Program-made: the position numbers and the translations under genes
Notes under the pieces: model-generated
What the model saw: only the letters and a program-made list of their open reading frames with translations
Told to the model about the DNA's origin: nothing
The model's database searches: none
Part shown: piece after piece, positions 19,670 to 31,240 of the stretch
Numbering within the stretch: the first letter of the stretch is position 1
Layout of the letters: each line of letters opens with the position of its first letter
Assembly (NCBI GenBank): GCA_002205965.3
Contig: NADL03000050.1
Coordinates: 1 to 64,000 of the forward strand
Direction: 5' to 3'
Length of the DNA stretch: 64,000 bases
Origin: Kappaphycus alvarezii
Lineage: Eukaryota; Rhodophyta; Florideophyceae; Gigartinales; Solieriaceae

Positions 19670-20457
19670 ACCATGAACTTTCCATTAAATGGTTTCCGCT
19701 TATTGCTGCCCTTTCCAGTGAATGTGCGGTTGTTTTATCTTTGCTACTCCTTCCTTTTATGTTCAGTTCCTCTTCTCTTCTCTCTAACCTGAGACAGTTT
19801 CCTCGAATGAAAAATCATACTATTCTGAAGAACCGCTTTTGTCACTTCATAATCCTTCCCCAAGCCCTGTAAAAGAGCAAACTTTTTGTCGTTCGATTCT
19901 AGTTCATAGCCACTTAATGCTAGATCATTTTCAATTTCACATATTTCTTCAATGTATGACCTAATCGATGACCCTCCTTCATACGGAGTCTGAACAATTT
20001 TTTCTCAGAGTATACTGACATCTGCAGACTTACTTTTTGAAGCTCTCTAGAGCATCCATACCTCTTTAGGATCCCTCTTCCTTGCCAATGAAGGCAAATA
20101 TTTAGAGTCAACATTCAGTAAAATTTCGGCCAAGCACTGTTGCTGTAGCCTATGCTCTTTCTTTTTCTTTGACACAACATCCACGGAATCATCCTTTTAA
20201 TCTCCGTTTCGAAATCAGGGCCTTTTCAACAAAGCGCCACAAATCACGAGATTCCAAAAAAGGCGTAACTGCAACGCCCACACGGAGTAGTTCTTCTCAG
20301 TTAACTTTTCAATCGTATATCTTATGTTGTTCATCATGGGTTCAGGGCCCATAAGTTTGGGAGTTTTGATGGGTTTGAACGAAAGCTGGCGGTTAGTCCA
20401 GGTACGAAACTTAAGAAGACCAAGGTTTAGTCTTGGCGTGTCGAACTTAGATGTCAA
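19670..20457 (-). pseudogene. Copia-1 Gag
   Basis: Starts at an ATG near 20457. Early residues contain TIEKLTEKNYSVWALQLRL, the usual start of copia Gag (LTxxNYxxWxxxxxxxL). The rest is in several frames with stops. A fragment near 19920-20114 is basic, and no clean CCHC knuckle is visible. Gag would form the element particle; this copy is broken. Confidence 0.65.
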
Positions 20458-20460
20458 GCT

Positions 20461-23400
20461 GAGTAATTCGTACTCGTTACTTTTAGTTCAGTGACTTTGG
20501 ATAGCTCAACCTACATATATACAGTTCTAAATCACTAGCTCTAGAGTATTGCTGAGGTAATCACCTTCACAATACAAATGTTGTGACGATGCATTTGATA
20601 TTGATAATGCCTCGCTGTGACCAAATGTACGTGCGTCCATGTCTAAATGACCAACCTGTATGTTTCATGCAATTGCATTTAAACCTAACAATTAGGAACC
20701 TTCTTGCTCCGCCATCAATAAGAAGCACAATAAATAAGATCTACATAATAGTATGATGCGCTAAACTTTGAAACCTGGTGTTTTTAAGTTTGTCTCCATT
20801 TCCTAAATGAGATGCAAGTTCTTTCCAACTTACATTTTTTTACTTTTATGTTTTTGGATTTTTACGTTAAGCCAATTCAAACTAACTGTCTATCCCATTC
20901 ATTATTGGTGATCAGTTTCGGTACAATAAAAGAATGCCTGCACTACCCGATTTTCAAATGTCCGATGAGGTGAGCATAAATTTTCTACCGTTTTGCTCAC
21001 CTCTCCTTTAAAAAAATTTACGCATGCGATGTATACTGAAGAAGTGAGCAAAATACTTTTAGTGAGCAATTGATATTTTCATCTGTTCTTTTCAATGTCA
21101 TCTATGGCAATTATATTTCAAAAGAACGATTGATTCTACTAGAAAATGATATTCCAATCATATGTAATCATCCGCTCCAAATATTTGTAAGCAATTCAGG
21201 CTCACCATTGAATTAAAACTTGTTTTCAATAAAATTAATCATCCGTGCGAAAAGGATATACAAAGTCATAGCAACGATAGAACTAAACATTTGACGGCCA
21301 CAGTCTTTTGTTTTGATATGTATAATGATTATAACCTTATCTTAGTTTCTGACCTCTTCTCCTTCACATCCTATTTCTCAGGTCCCCTTTTCGCAACGTA
21401 CTGAGCTGGCCAAGAAGAATGAGTTTGAAAAACTCCACTTGCTACCGCATAGAGGGTTTGTGTGCTCCCAATCGCATTGTAAAGCTCGGAACGACCGTGT
21501 TACCGAAGTTTAAACCCTTTGGAATGTAAATACTTTTCCGGAAGATTTTTTGCCTATGGCTTGATTTTCTACCGAATTTTTTCTCGATAAACAAGCAACA
21601 CAGTTTGCGTCCTATTTTATTGAGCAGGTATGCAAATTCATAGGTTCATGGGCTCATCTCATCTACGGAGAGACTACAATTTAAGGTTCGTTGGAAGAGT
21701 ATCAGACCTATCGAAGACACTACCTAGCCTCTGATCAATTTCTAAGAAGATGTTTTTCTAAAATGCTTATTCACTGCTTGACCGCAAAAGCACTTCTGCT
21801 GACTTCGATACTAAATCCCATAAAGAAACCGGCCTTTGTAGAAATAAAATTGTATCCAGGTAATCTGAAATATCTTATTGAAGTTTTTATTGTGAGGTCA
21901 AATGAGTAGCTACGTTGTCGATCGAGCACTGTGGCTAGTTTACAAAAAATTTGATGAGACCAAATGTAACTCTCACAATTGTTTTGAACATCACTGAAAA
22001 GGCGAAAACAGAGCTGGGAAAAGCTCTAGGTTTGCATTATTCACCATTAATCGTTTGAAACAAACAAATAGCATTATTTTCCTCTGAAACCATGCTTAGC
22101 TTCAGAAGAGTATATAATGCAACGGAAATTTGATGAATTTTCTCAGTTCATTAATACTGCTATAACTTGTATTACTTGAACCCAAAGAGTGAGAAAAACA
22201 TCGTTTCATAAACATGTTTGAGGGGAGTTCTCGCAGTATTTGCTTCAACTCTTCGGGCCTCTATGCATTGTTATATAATTAAAAGGACCCTTCAAATCCT
22301 TTTGACACATATAAGCTCAAAAAATCTATTCGAACGAGGCCAAAAAACGCAAGCCTATCTGGAGGACTAGAGTCATGCCTGAGTGCATGATTCTCGGAGT
22401 GTTCTGTACTCTCAAGATAACTGTTCTTTCATACACACTTTGGAGTCTACTAAAAATAAACCTTTTGAGAGAACTCATAGGTTTAGTTGCCTTGCTTCTC
22501 AAATTAAAATGTTGGGAATATTTTACAAAAAAGCACTCACAGGTAAAAAAACCTATTTATAGATTACTGAGGCCGATGGTATACACTAAATCCCCACTCA
22601 TTGCTAAATTTCAAAAAATATATATATTTAGTGTAATATTGCACACAGGCTTTCCCAAATAGAGAATTTGACATTTGCAAGCAGTCGAAAGTGACATGTC
22701 AAAACTTTGCAGTGATCTGACTGATCCCTTCATTTATTTCTCTGATTTTGTAAAAAAGAAAGCACCTGCAATGGGAACCAATTACAAGAAATGCTTCAAA
22801 CTCCTAAGTCTTACACTGGTCTGAAATTCATCGTCCCAAAAAAAGCACTTTGTATGGTTCCAAAAAATTCACCTGTAGTGAGAATCAGTTTAGAATTCTC
22901 TCTGAACTGATCGCTAGGATGGTGATATGTACAGCAAACAAGCATGAAGGAATGCCTTGAACTGCCCCAGAATCCTCTAAATGACAACGGATTTAGTATA
23001 AGAAGGATGCCAATGTATCTGATCTACCACCATACTGCTGAAGTTCCATTCCTACAGAAAAATTGGCATGTACCTCTTGTTGAAATGAGAATATCATTTC
23101 ACAACCTGCAAGGAGATCAATGTGATGAGGTATCACGAGAGATGAGATCATATCACTTCAACCTGTTGTGCATAATCAGTAATAAGGGATGGGAGTGCTG
23201 CCAGCCGAAGACTAGATGACCTTTTTAAAAAACCTGAAATAGAGGTTCTATAATACCCCGCAAATTGTATTAATTTCAACATTATGTCAATCAGTGGAAC
23301 ATTGAGTGTAAATAATTTACTTACAGAACGCATTAAAGAGCACAATGTCGTCGGCAAAAAGTTGTTATCATCAAGTAATATAGCTTGTAATTATAACTCG

Positions 23401-23555
23401 CTTTGATAAACGCGGAAGCTCTTCTACATGACTTTGAACTTCTTACGCAACAGAGTTCACAAAAATAATAGATGAGAAATAAATGACATGTTTTTATTTT
23501 GTTGTGATGGAAGTAAAAACGAGATCACAGATTCTCTATAGGGGCAGGTGGTATC
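20461..23555. other. AT-rich duplicated block, no gene recognised
   Basis: Matches 48336-50205 in copy 2 from about 20690 on. The ~950 bp at about 21417-22372 is missing from copy 2. Frames are short and not kept between copies. An 8-bp inverted repeat (GGTGAGCA...TGCTCACC, 20969-21001) is lost in copy 2. Nothing else recognised. Confidence 0.5.
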
Positions 23556-23559
23556 ACCA

Positions 23560-23935
23560 AGCAGAAACGCAGCAAAATAGTCCCCCGTTTTCAAGGGTAC
23601 GGAGAAAGTGAATTTCGTGAATGATACCGTGGATGAGCCAACGGGTTATTATACGGTTAAAGAAGATGGGGGTCAAACTTTCTAAAACATCCAGCAAGAA
23701 GTATCACCAATAAAGTATATTTGCACCAAAATCAGTTGACAATGACTCTGCAACGATGTATGAACAATATTTACTCTGATTACAGAGGATGTAGGTGTTT
23801 TTGTTTTGGGTAAGAAAGCTATCGATTTACTGAAGCATTGCAGAAACAGGCTCCTCGCCATACTTGCCTCCACGCTCAGAAGGTTTCATAACATCGACGA
23901 CGTGGCTCGACCGGTCGCCAGCCGAGCTTTTGATC
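23560..23935 (+). pseudogene. Decayed coding fragment shared with copy 2 (unknown)
   Basis: The plus strand encodes a segment readable in copy 2 as GTEKMNFVNDTVDEPTGYYT followed, after a frameshift, by DVGVFVALCKKAIDF and RSVASRVFDQ. Here the same residues appear with more breaks (for example FVNDTVDEPTGYYTV, then DVGVFVLGKKAIDL). Amino-acid composition looks like real protein, but I do not recognise the family. Probably an old element gene. Confidence 0.35.
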
Positions 23936-24339
23936 AAATTCCGTATTGAGGATATGAGAACTGTAAGGAAACACCAGTGCACCTATTGCACTGTAATATA
24001 ACAGCAATGCAACTCCTTGGATGAAAAGGGGATTTCGAAACGGGTAATATGGGAGGAGAAGTAATGAATTAGCTGGATCAGGTGGTCCCGGCCACTGACC
24101 CGGATGGAGGTGCTTACGTGTGCTGTATTCGTTGAGGAGGGGTTAGAAAATTGATGGTCATCCACGAGTATGTTCGGGAGTACATGTGTTCTTACAAAGT
24201 CTTAAGGGAAGTACCAGGTTCTGATCTAGAAGACGAAGATTTGAGGATCAGATTCATTTACTTCCTTTGAAGTGTCTTTTTCAAACTCTTTGCGTCCCCA
24301 TGAAGTCTTTCTTTCCTTTTATGGTACTTGTAGTGGTTT

Positions 24340-24479
24340 TATCGAGAATTAAGTTTGGAAAAAAGTCTATATATAAGCTAAGAAGTTGCTTTTTCCATGG
24401 GCAGAGGGCAAGTATGGAGGTAGTTTCAAACCAATCATTCAAACAGTTGCCTACCGCTTACAAATGGTATTAGAGCCCG
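24340..24479 (+). repeat. Possible end of an old copia LTR with primer site
   Basis: TGGTATTAGAGCCC at 24466-24479 is close to the usual copia primer-binding site complementary to the 3' end of initiator tRNA-Met. About 95 bases upstream is TCTATATATAAGC, a TATA-like box. Copy 2 has a worn version (TGGCAGTAAAGCCTGC near 54199). No second LTR or gag was found, so this is tentative. Confidence 0.3.
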
Positions 24480-24880
24480 CTTATTTAGAGTAGTTTACTT
24501 AGATAAGTCACTCAGCTTTTACTTTCAGTTCTTGCCATTGTCCGTTGCCATCTATTGTAGCAATTGAGTCGCTCGCAACGACTCTCACCTTCGGTTGCTA
24601 GTGGCTGCCTTTCTGTTGGCACCATTTTCACCATATACCACTGCTTCCCATTAAAAACATGGATTGCGCTCCACAGATGCACTGGAGGTCACAGCCCTGT
24701 CCTAACTTTGCATTCCTGCCCCAGAAATACCACCGCGCGGCTGCTTGAAGCTCGAGTGCCATCTGAAATCCTGATTCTCTTATTCCAGAGATCCGGCAAC
24801 ACGGAGCCAACTTGAAATTGGGGAGCATCACAGGCGTGACACCAGCGCAGCGGCACTGAGGCGGCCCCGAGGTAGGAAGG

Positions 24881-27200
24881 AGGTGTGCTGGAGTCTGACA
24901 AGGTGGGGGGCAAGAGGGTCAGTTTGCATGTCGGGAGAATTCCACGGCAGAGATGTTGGCAGTAAATTTGTATTTTTCTTATCCTTCACATTCTTCAAAT
25001 GATTCACGCCTCCGTAGGCTCCAAAGGGTTTCTTCTGGGATCATTTTTCTCACATTCTACCAGTCCGCCCGAAAAATCCCATGACCTACAGGTTCTACCC
25101 CCTAAATCCCCTGTGCTCTGCCTCAACACGCATGAAACGCACCGTACAGCCAGCGCCATCCAGATTCGCACATTCAATACTCCTGTATCCGTATCCATCC
25201 TATTTTCCTATCGCATCCTCTTTCTTTATCGTTGAACATCACACTCACAGGAACATTCGCTACCCACTGCTCCAAACCCACTCAGGTTTCTTCCCCTTCT
25301 CCCTCGGCACAATATTTCCATTCAAACCTTCATAACCTTCGCTGTCGTCTCCGGAAGGGATTGTTCGCCACATTCTGCGTATGCCTCCTCAAGGCTTTCT
25401 TACGCCTCAGTCTTTCCAATGCATGCGCCCTATTTCTTCGCGCTTGTTCCTCCTTCAATCCAATTCGTTACAACACCTGACATTTTTGTCTCATTGTGTT
25501 CTCCCCGGCCAGCTCAAAAACCAAAGGCCCAGGCGTGGAGCTGACTCCCCCTTCAACTTCTGTCGCACCATGCAAAATTTTCTACCAAGTCCTGCCGCTT
25601 GCATCGCTGCCCCATATTGCAAGGTTCTCGCCTGGACTGGAAACAAATTCACCGACACGAACGCATTCTCGTGTGCTACATTTACGGATGACACCGGCTT
25701 CTCTTGACAAAATGATGCCGCGGGCATGCGCATAAACAACCCAGATCCAGGGATCGTACATGCAGTTGTCTTGAGGCTTTTCACACTAATTCTATTGGCA
25801 TCATCGGAGTCCCCCAGTGCTGCACCACTTGTCGCTATATTCCATTTCAGATTCCCTTTGAACCCCGATGCCTTCCCAGATCCACTGTTTTGCAATGATA
25901 CTGGCGCCATATTGGAAACAACGGGGGAGCTCGGGACCGAAGAGGTCGCAACAGCTGGAACAGAATGTTACATTGTCCTATTTTTGTCCAATTGCTGCGG
26001 TATCATTACTATCCACAAATGTGGGTAGCCTTATTCAGTTGCCTTCTCGCAAAATTCATCGCAATCGATGTGAACCTAGGCGTAATTTGGAGGGCTGTGT
26101 TGTTCGAACGGTGTTTCTGGACAGAAATACTTGGGGACTCTGGAAGGCATGAAATTGACCATCAATGTTTGGCGACAATTTTAGAAACGAGTTGGAGCCT
26201 GGATTGGATCTTTCGTGAGTGTCATCATGTTTATTGAGGGAAGATTCTGATGCGGCACGACTCAAACTCTGATTAGAATGGGCTAGGTCTCGGATAGTCA
26301 ATACAACACCATGATTGGCGGCATAGCAAGGCTATTGCAGTACGATGTAGACTCAGGGAGATATAATGGATTTCCGTTCTTTAAGAGTGTGTTATTCTCG
26401 CCTTGAGTGCCTTCAATACGTTCCAATCTTTTTTTGACGTAGTCAGGGGTCCTACAACTGACGGCAGTAGTGTGAATATTATTTGATGAGAGGGAAAGGT
26501 TTGGGTTTTACTCTTGGAAGGTATATCCGGTTATTTGATGAGTGGTTCTTGTCGCATAGAATTATGGCTCTACTGTCAAAGCAACTGTTATGAGCAGGAG
26601 GGCTGGAGAGGGTTGAAGATCATAGATAAGGCTGCTGGCACCGGGCATGCCTCGGTCCATGTATTGCTTCGTGTCAGAATGTCTCGAATTAAGACAGGGG
26701 CTTCCAAACTAGCGGTGATGGGGTTCGGAAATGACGAGGTTCCCTGCGGGGATGGAGATCATGTTTGCAGAAGCTTCAACAGAACTGCACTTGTTCAGCT
26801 GAGGGAGCAGACTAACTACGCTTCCTGAAATTACTGAGATGAGGCTGGATGAGGAAAGTAAGGCCCAGGGGGTAAGGGACGAAAAAGGACGGGGTAAATT
26901 GTTAATGGGGGAGAGTAGCATAGACTTTGTGGGAAGAAAGTTTGGCCTCTGTACCCTCAAATGGCATTTCTAACATTTTCTGGAGACACTACAAGCGATT
27001 CAAACTGGATTCGGTTGAAGGAGAAACAGCAGGCAGCTATCAAGCAGCTTGAAGTGTCAAAATGGAGTAATAATTGTACCTTTCAGATTTGAATTTTGAA
27101 AGCTAGGAAAATATGCAGAACGTAGATAATTAGACAAACTTTGACACCTCGAGTCTTCCTCGCTACTCTACAACACTTTCCTCCACCCCCAGCCTTCCTC
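24881..27200. other. Unassigned region between duplicated block and RT element A
   Basis: Several overlapping plus-strand frames (25000-26240) of 80-108 codons, none with a recognised motif, plus a 139-codon minus-strand frame at 25491-25910. Composition is mixed, with many Ser and Pro codons. One short insertion at 26491-26530. No equivalent in copy 2, where this place is taken by 54591-59868. Confidence 0.4.
26491..26530 (+). mobile_element. Short insertion, family A, 40 bp, 12-bp duplication
   Basis: AGGGAAAGGTTTGGGTTTTA...GGTATATCCGG lies between two perfect copies of TTATTTGATGAG (26479-26490 and 26531-26542). It is outside the duplicated block and shows that the ~40-bp motif alone can be the entire insertion. 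Confidence 0.8.
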
Positions 27201-27420
27201 AACAACTCATCCTTGCACCTCTCCCTCCTCCCTTTTTCCACCATAGCGGCGCCCGTCGCGGCCAGAGCGCGTCCACGCTCGCGGGCGCAAGTCGTCCGCG
27301 CCTACGTCCTCCCCTGAGTCAATACTGTCCCGCTAACTGGTCGCGACTTCTGTGGCCTCCAAAAGAGCTCTTTAGTACCCGCCACTCCGCCGACGCCGGC
27401 GCCTAGCAGCACACCTCGCT

Positions 27421-28011
27421 ATGGAGTCCCGGTCCCCAGCACCCGTCCATCTCAACGGGCTCACCGGCTTACCCCCAGTCGCAGCCCCGCTCATTTCCTC
27501 ACTGGCATTTCCACCGGAGCTGCTGGCTACGGCCCTGCCCTCGTATGAAGACGCCCAGGCATGCCTGCGCCTCGCGCCGAGACCTCCGGAACCCGCTGCC
27601 CATCCACGCGCTGATCACCGTTGGAGACTGGACCGTCGTGGTCCATTATGCTCACGAGAGTCCGGCCCTTATCAAGATCCTAAATGCTATCCCTAGCCTT
27701 TATCAAGGCTCGAAATTGTCCGCAGACCCGCTATCTACGATTCTTGGGGACCTTCCCACGTCGAATGGAAAGTGGGTACATGTATTGCCGCAGCACGCGA
27801 GGTCAACGCCTCAAGAGTATCTCTTCGTCCATCAATATGGCCACTCGAAAGGCCCTCGCCAGGGCTATCACCCGGCTCATCGATGCCGCCGCTACCACGT
27901 TGCCGCGCGGCAACCCGTTCCTGGCATGTTTATCGACAAATTCTACGAGGGATGCCCAAATCTCGCCTCGACCACACCTGCCCCAGCAAATGCCCCAACC
28001 GCCCGATAAAC
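27421..28011 (+). pseudogene. ORF1-like gene of RT element A, 5' part
   Basis: Starts at an ATG at 27421 in strongly GC-rich sequence. The first frame gives a Pro/Ala/Leu-rich start (MESRSPAPVHLNGLTG). Coding then appears to pass to the frame at 27545 (HALITVGDWTVVVHYAHESP, IKILNAIPSLYQGSKL) and to a third frame near 27800 (KALARAITRLIDAAATTL). Two frameshifts are therefore likely. The last frame runs into the solo LTR at 28012. Position before an RT suggests an ORF1 or gag-like protein, but no domain is recognised. Confidence 0.45.
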
Positions 28012-28537
28012 TGTGAAAATTGACCAAATATTTTAATCTGTATCCCGGTGTCCTACAGTGATGCTGAATTGTGGAGCAATATTTTTATTGAGGCCCACAA
28101 TTTATATTTATTATGAATCATCAAGGAATAATTTTATCTATTTTACACTGGCACTATTTTATGCTGAATTCAGTGTGAAATAATTTACAGGCTATAATTA
28201 TTGCATTTATGCTACCAACAAATTATTATCTGGATGATTGCTTACTTGGAAAATACTGCAATAATTATTGCTGAGCCTGAATCATGTCTGCCAAAATTAT
28301 TGAACGGCTCACCTGATTTTTGTAGCAGGTTCACCCTGGTGTAGAGTATAAGTAGTCTAGGTTGTTAGAAATATTTTTACATCCTCGGGCTATCGAAATA
28401 TTCCCCTCGATCAGATATTATTAAATATGGTTTTCTATTCATTATTCATTCTAAGTCCAATTGTGGCATTTATTTATTTATTCAAGTTGGAACCATTTAT
28501 TATATTATTTGGATCTACCTATCCCAATTATTTTGCA
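28012..28537 (+). repeat. Solo LTR of the copia-3 family
   Basis: 526 bp, beginning TGTGAAAATTGACC and ending CAATTATTTTGCA. It matches the 5' LTR at 59320-59868 along its length except for ~30 bases missing around the TATA region. AT-rich, in strong contrast to the GC-rich target. Flanks ATAAAC and ATAAC differ by one base, so a 5-bp duplication is likely. Solo LTRs form by recombination between the two LTRs of a full insertion. Confidence 0.9.
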
Positions 28538-28911
28538 ATAACAGCCGCCCCGCCCTCCCACTGAAGCCCCGTCCCCGGCTCCCACTTCTGCTGCCCCCAC
28601 TGACGCCCTCTCCCAGGCCTCTGCCCGCCCCTGCCCCCGCCTCTGTCGTAGTGCCAAAATCCTCCCAAGATGGTTCCCCGGACGCTACCGCGTCCCCTGT
28701 TCCTCCTCTGGGCCATCTCTGCGGCATCCCCCGCCGCACCCGCCGCCCGCTGCCGCCGTTCCGCCACACGCATCTCCAAGCCCCGCACACCGCGGCTGCC
28801 GTTTCTGAGGCCACTGCCGCCGTCGCATATTGCGCTGACACCCTCGTGGTGTCCACCCCACCATCCGCCGCAACTCAGGGCACCCCGCCGGACAATTCGC
28901 CCAAGCCCTGA
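28538..28911 (+). pseudogene. ORF1-like gene of RT element A, 3' part
   Basis: Continues in the same frame as the last part of 27421-28011 once the solo LTR and its duplication are disregarded. It is proline-, alanine- and arginine-rich (SPVPPLGHLCGIP, APHTAAAVSEATAAVAYC) and ends at TGA near 28911. Low-complexity, basic and proline-rich tails are common in nucleic-acid-binding ORF1 proteins. No zinc knuckle seen. Confidence 0.4.
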
Positions 28912-29723
28912 CTCACCCCGTCGACCCTCCTACCGGACACTCAATCGTCCCAGCCCGGCTAGCAGAAATGCAGGTCGATGACCGCGTCGAACCCAAACCG
29001 CGGCCAAGGTCTCCGCTCTGGCCCCCGCTTCGGGCCAATCCTCGTAACCGCCGTCATCATGGAGTCTTAAGAACACCATCCCTTGCCGCCCCTGCCCCTT
29101 CCGTCGGTCCGCGATGCACTGCACAGCCCGATGCCCCCATCCGACATCTTCGACCGCATCCCGGCAAACTATATGCATAGCTTCGCTGTCTTGATCATCG
29201 GGCTTTTCCGAGCGGCCCTTCACGCACGTAATGCTGATGCTGTTCATTCTGCGTTTTTTCCCATCCACCTGCTTCCCGCCGCAGTTCTGCGACGCTCACT
29301 ACGGGAGGAACCTGGGCGGCGTTCTCAGTGTAATGCCCTGCACTTGCCCGGGATGAGGAGCTCGACAAAGCTTCGAACAATTTCCAGCAGCGCTGCAGAT
29401 GTCAGCCCAAATCAAGGGACTCTGCGTCGGATGGAGGCCGGAGGTCACATCCTAGACTGAGCAGTACGAGCAATCAAGGCTTGGGCGCTATGGGCCAGCG
29501 AAGCTGGCGAGTATTCCCTTGGTGTCAGCTACAATGCCATGGGCCAATAATCGCATGACATGGATGATTCGGACTTACAATCCACAGCCGTCGCGTGATA
29601 CGGGAGGTTCCGAGTGTGAGTGTGCAGAATGATGTACCCGCTTGGGTGAGACTCAAATAAAGGCAGCAGCAGTGTCGCGGTTCCAGAACTTCGGAAGGAC
29701 GCTCGCTACGCTTTGCCAACTCT
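28912..29723 (+). other. GC-rich leader between ORF1-like gene and RT
   Basis: A plus-strand frame at 29083-29460 (125 codons, from an ATG) has normal composition (PPSDIFDRIPANYMHSFAVL) and may be the N-terminal part of the RT protein. No motif recognised. Stops separate it from both neighbours. Confidence 0.4.
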
Positions 29724-30692
29724 TTGGCGCTCCCTCCTTTGCATCTTTCCGCGGCAACGGGAGACATCGATCTGTGCTTGAGTAACTCTTCGAAAGACGC
29801 GAAACGTTACACTCAATCCGCCCAATTCCATAGCCTTCGTGAACGCATTCGCCGACCAGCCGCTGGCGAGTGGGGCGAACTCTGGACAGAAGCTATTCAA
29901 GCTCATCGGACCAGAAAGAACGGTCTGTCCGTCACCGCTTTCCCCCAGATGACCCTTGGCGGGACCCTAAATTCCGTCGAGCAGCACATCTGGCCCAAGA
30001 TGCAAATATGGACGCGCAATGAGAACGTTGCACCAGTCTCGCATCGCAGACGTTCGGACCCAACAGTTCAGGAACGCCTGCGTACGCTGCTCTCACCTCC
30101 ACCGTCACCGGCCAGACCACTCAACGCGACAGATCTCCCACTCCCGAATGACATTATTGAGGCTGTCGTCCTTCGCGATGTCCACCGGCTGAATCAGAAC
30201 TCCGCCCCAGGGCCTGATTGAATGTCACCTCGGCTTCCGCACCTCCTGGCGAACAGCATGGTGACGCCAGAGGCATGGCTTACGGGAATCTCTGTAATCA
30301 CTTCCGTTGTCGGCGACTGGCCAGTGGGGACCTCCCAGATGCCACAATCCCACTCATCTCCTCTGCGACGCCTCTCCTTATCCAACCACGTCCAGATAAG
30401 GTCCTGCCTACTGCAATTTGGACGGCGTTACGGCGCCCGGTGATGAAAATTCTCTTGCCCCAAGCACTGGACGACACCCGACACTATCTTGCCCCGCTGT
30501 AAGTCGCCAATTGTATCCCCTCTGGCATTGACTTCATTGCCCACGATGCTCGAAAGCAGGTCCGTAGCCGAAGAGAGGACGACGCCTGCATGCTCCTCTC
30601 AGTCGATGCGCACAACGCATTCAACCTATTCTCGAGGAAACAGATGATCAACAAGCTGCCCTCCAAGATACTCTCGCTCTGTCGGTTCTTGA
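29724..30692 (+). pseudogene. RT element A, RT N-terminal half
   Basis: The frame at 29724-30221 (LRERIRRPAAGEWGELW, DLPLPNDIIEAVVLRDVHRL) is the pre-RT region. RT fingers follow: RPDKVLPTAIWTALRRPVMK corresponds to the RPIAVG...RRL signature of this RT family. Motif A is LLSVDAHNAFNLFS (30596-30637), with the catalytic Asp intact. Frames change at 30224, near 30300 and at the TAA near 30500. The gene is then cut by copia-2 at about 30692. Element B keeps the corresponding sequence uninterrupted. Confidence 0.8.
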
Positions 30693-31129
30693 GAGTTGAG
30701 GATATGCCCTCAAATCTTAAGAAGCAATTCGCTTTAGTTCCGTGTTGTTTTTGTGTGATACTGGAACGATGATGACTTTAGGAGTCCAGGTTTATGATAT
30801 ATTGCATGACTCGCATGACACGAAGTCTATCGAGGTGAATTTGGCACAAGAGAATAATTTCGTACAGTTACCTAACTCTATCTCGAGATTCCGCATATGC
30901 AATGGATGGATCTCCATTTAGGTGGTATGCTGTCTAGGATTAGTGATTACTGAGTTTGCAATCGCATCAGCACCTGCTGGAACTTGGCTGATGTGATGGA
31001 GTGTTAATTCCGTGTTTGGCAGGTTTACGGTAATTCTGTAGTATAAAAGGATAGCTTTGGTAGAAGAATAAAGGTCACGACGGGCAATAAACAATCCATT
31101 GCACAAGGATCAGCACAGTTTTTACAAGT
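30693..31129 (+). repeat. Copia-2 5' LTR
   Basis: 437 bp ending TTTACAAGT, matching 35274-35709 at about 95% by eye. Contains a TATA-like box GTATAAAAGG at 31041-31050 and an AATAAA polyadenylation signal at 31086-31091. Exact ends are uncertain by a few bases; an alternative start is the TG at 30697. Confidence 0.85.
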
Positions 31130-31144
31130 GGTTATGGGCCCAGC
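31130..31144 (+). promoter_or_regulatory. Copia-2 primer-binding site (half-tRNA iMet type)
   Basis: GGTTATGGGCCCAGC directly follows the 5' LTR. Its complement, GCTGGGCCCATAACC, is the anticodon-arm sequence of typical eukaryotic initiator tRNA-Met. Drosophila copia is primed in the same way by an internal tRNA fragment instead of the tRNA 3' end. Confidence 0.85.
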
Positions 31145-31240
31145 CCAACGCAGTTTGGAACTGTAAGATTATCGTGAACTGTCGGATGTGCGAAAGTCCA
31201 GATAGCTGGGCTGTGTGCCTTTTGTGGACTTTGATATCGA

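Larger units (their letters stand above)
16888..20460 (-). mobile_element. Ty1/copia element, truncated, no LTRs
   Basis: gag, protease, integrase, RT and part of RNase H in copia order on the minus strand. The left edge falls inside RNase H exactly where homology with copy 2 stops, and copy 2 has ~1.05 kb of unrelated sequence (47287-48335) at this place. No LTR, primer site or target duplication was found at either end. The fragment therefore arrived or was trimmed by recombination. It is a different family from the copias at 30.7 and 55.2 kb. Confidence 0.85.
7749..24880. repeat. Segmental duplication, copy 1
   Basis: From the right edge of the gypsy LTR onward this region matches 39520-54590 in the same order and orientation, at roughly 93-95% by eye. 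Differences are single-base indels plus five large ones: an insertion at 7990-8997; an insertion at about 13195-13363; a copia fragment at 16888-20460 in place of ~1.05 kb of other sequence; an extra ~950 bp at about 21417-22372; and absence of the ~3.06 kb found at 50629-53690. Homology fades after the stretch near 24880. Confidence 0.9.

Noticed and set aside
20969..21001. 8-bp inverted repeat GGTGAGCA/TGCTCACC as hairpin or terminator
   Set aside because: Lost in copy 2 and not next to any gene; likely chance.
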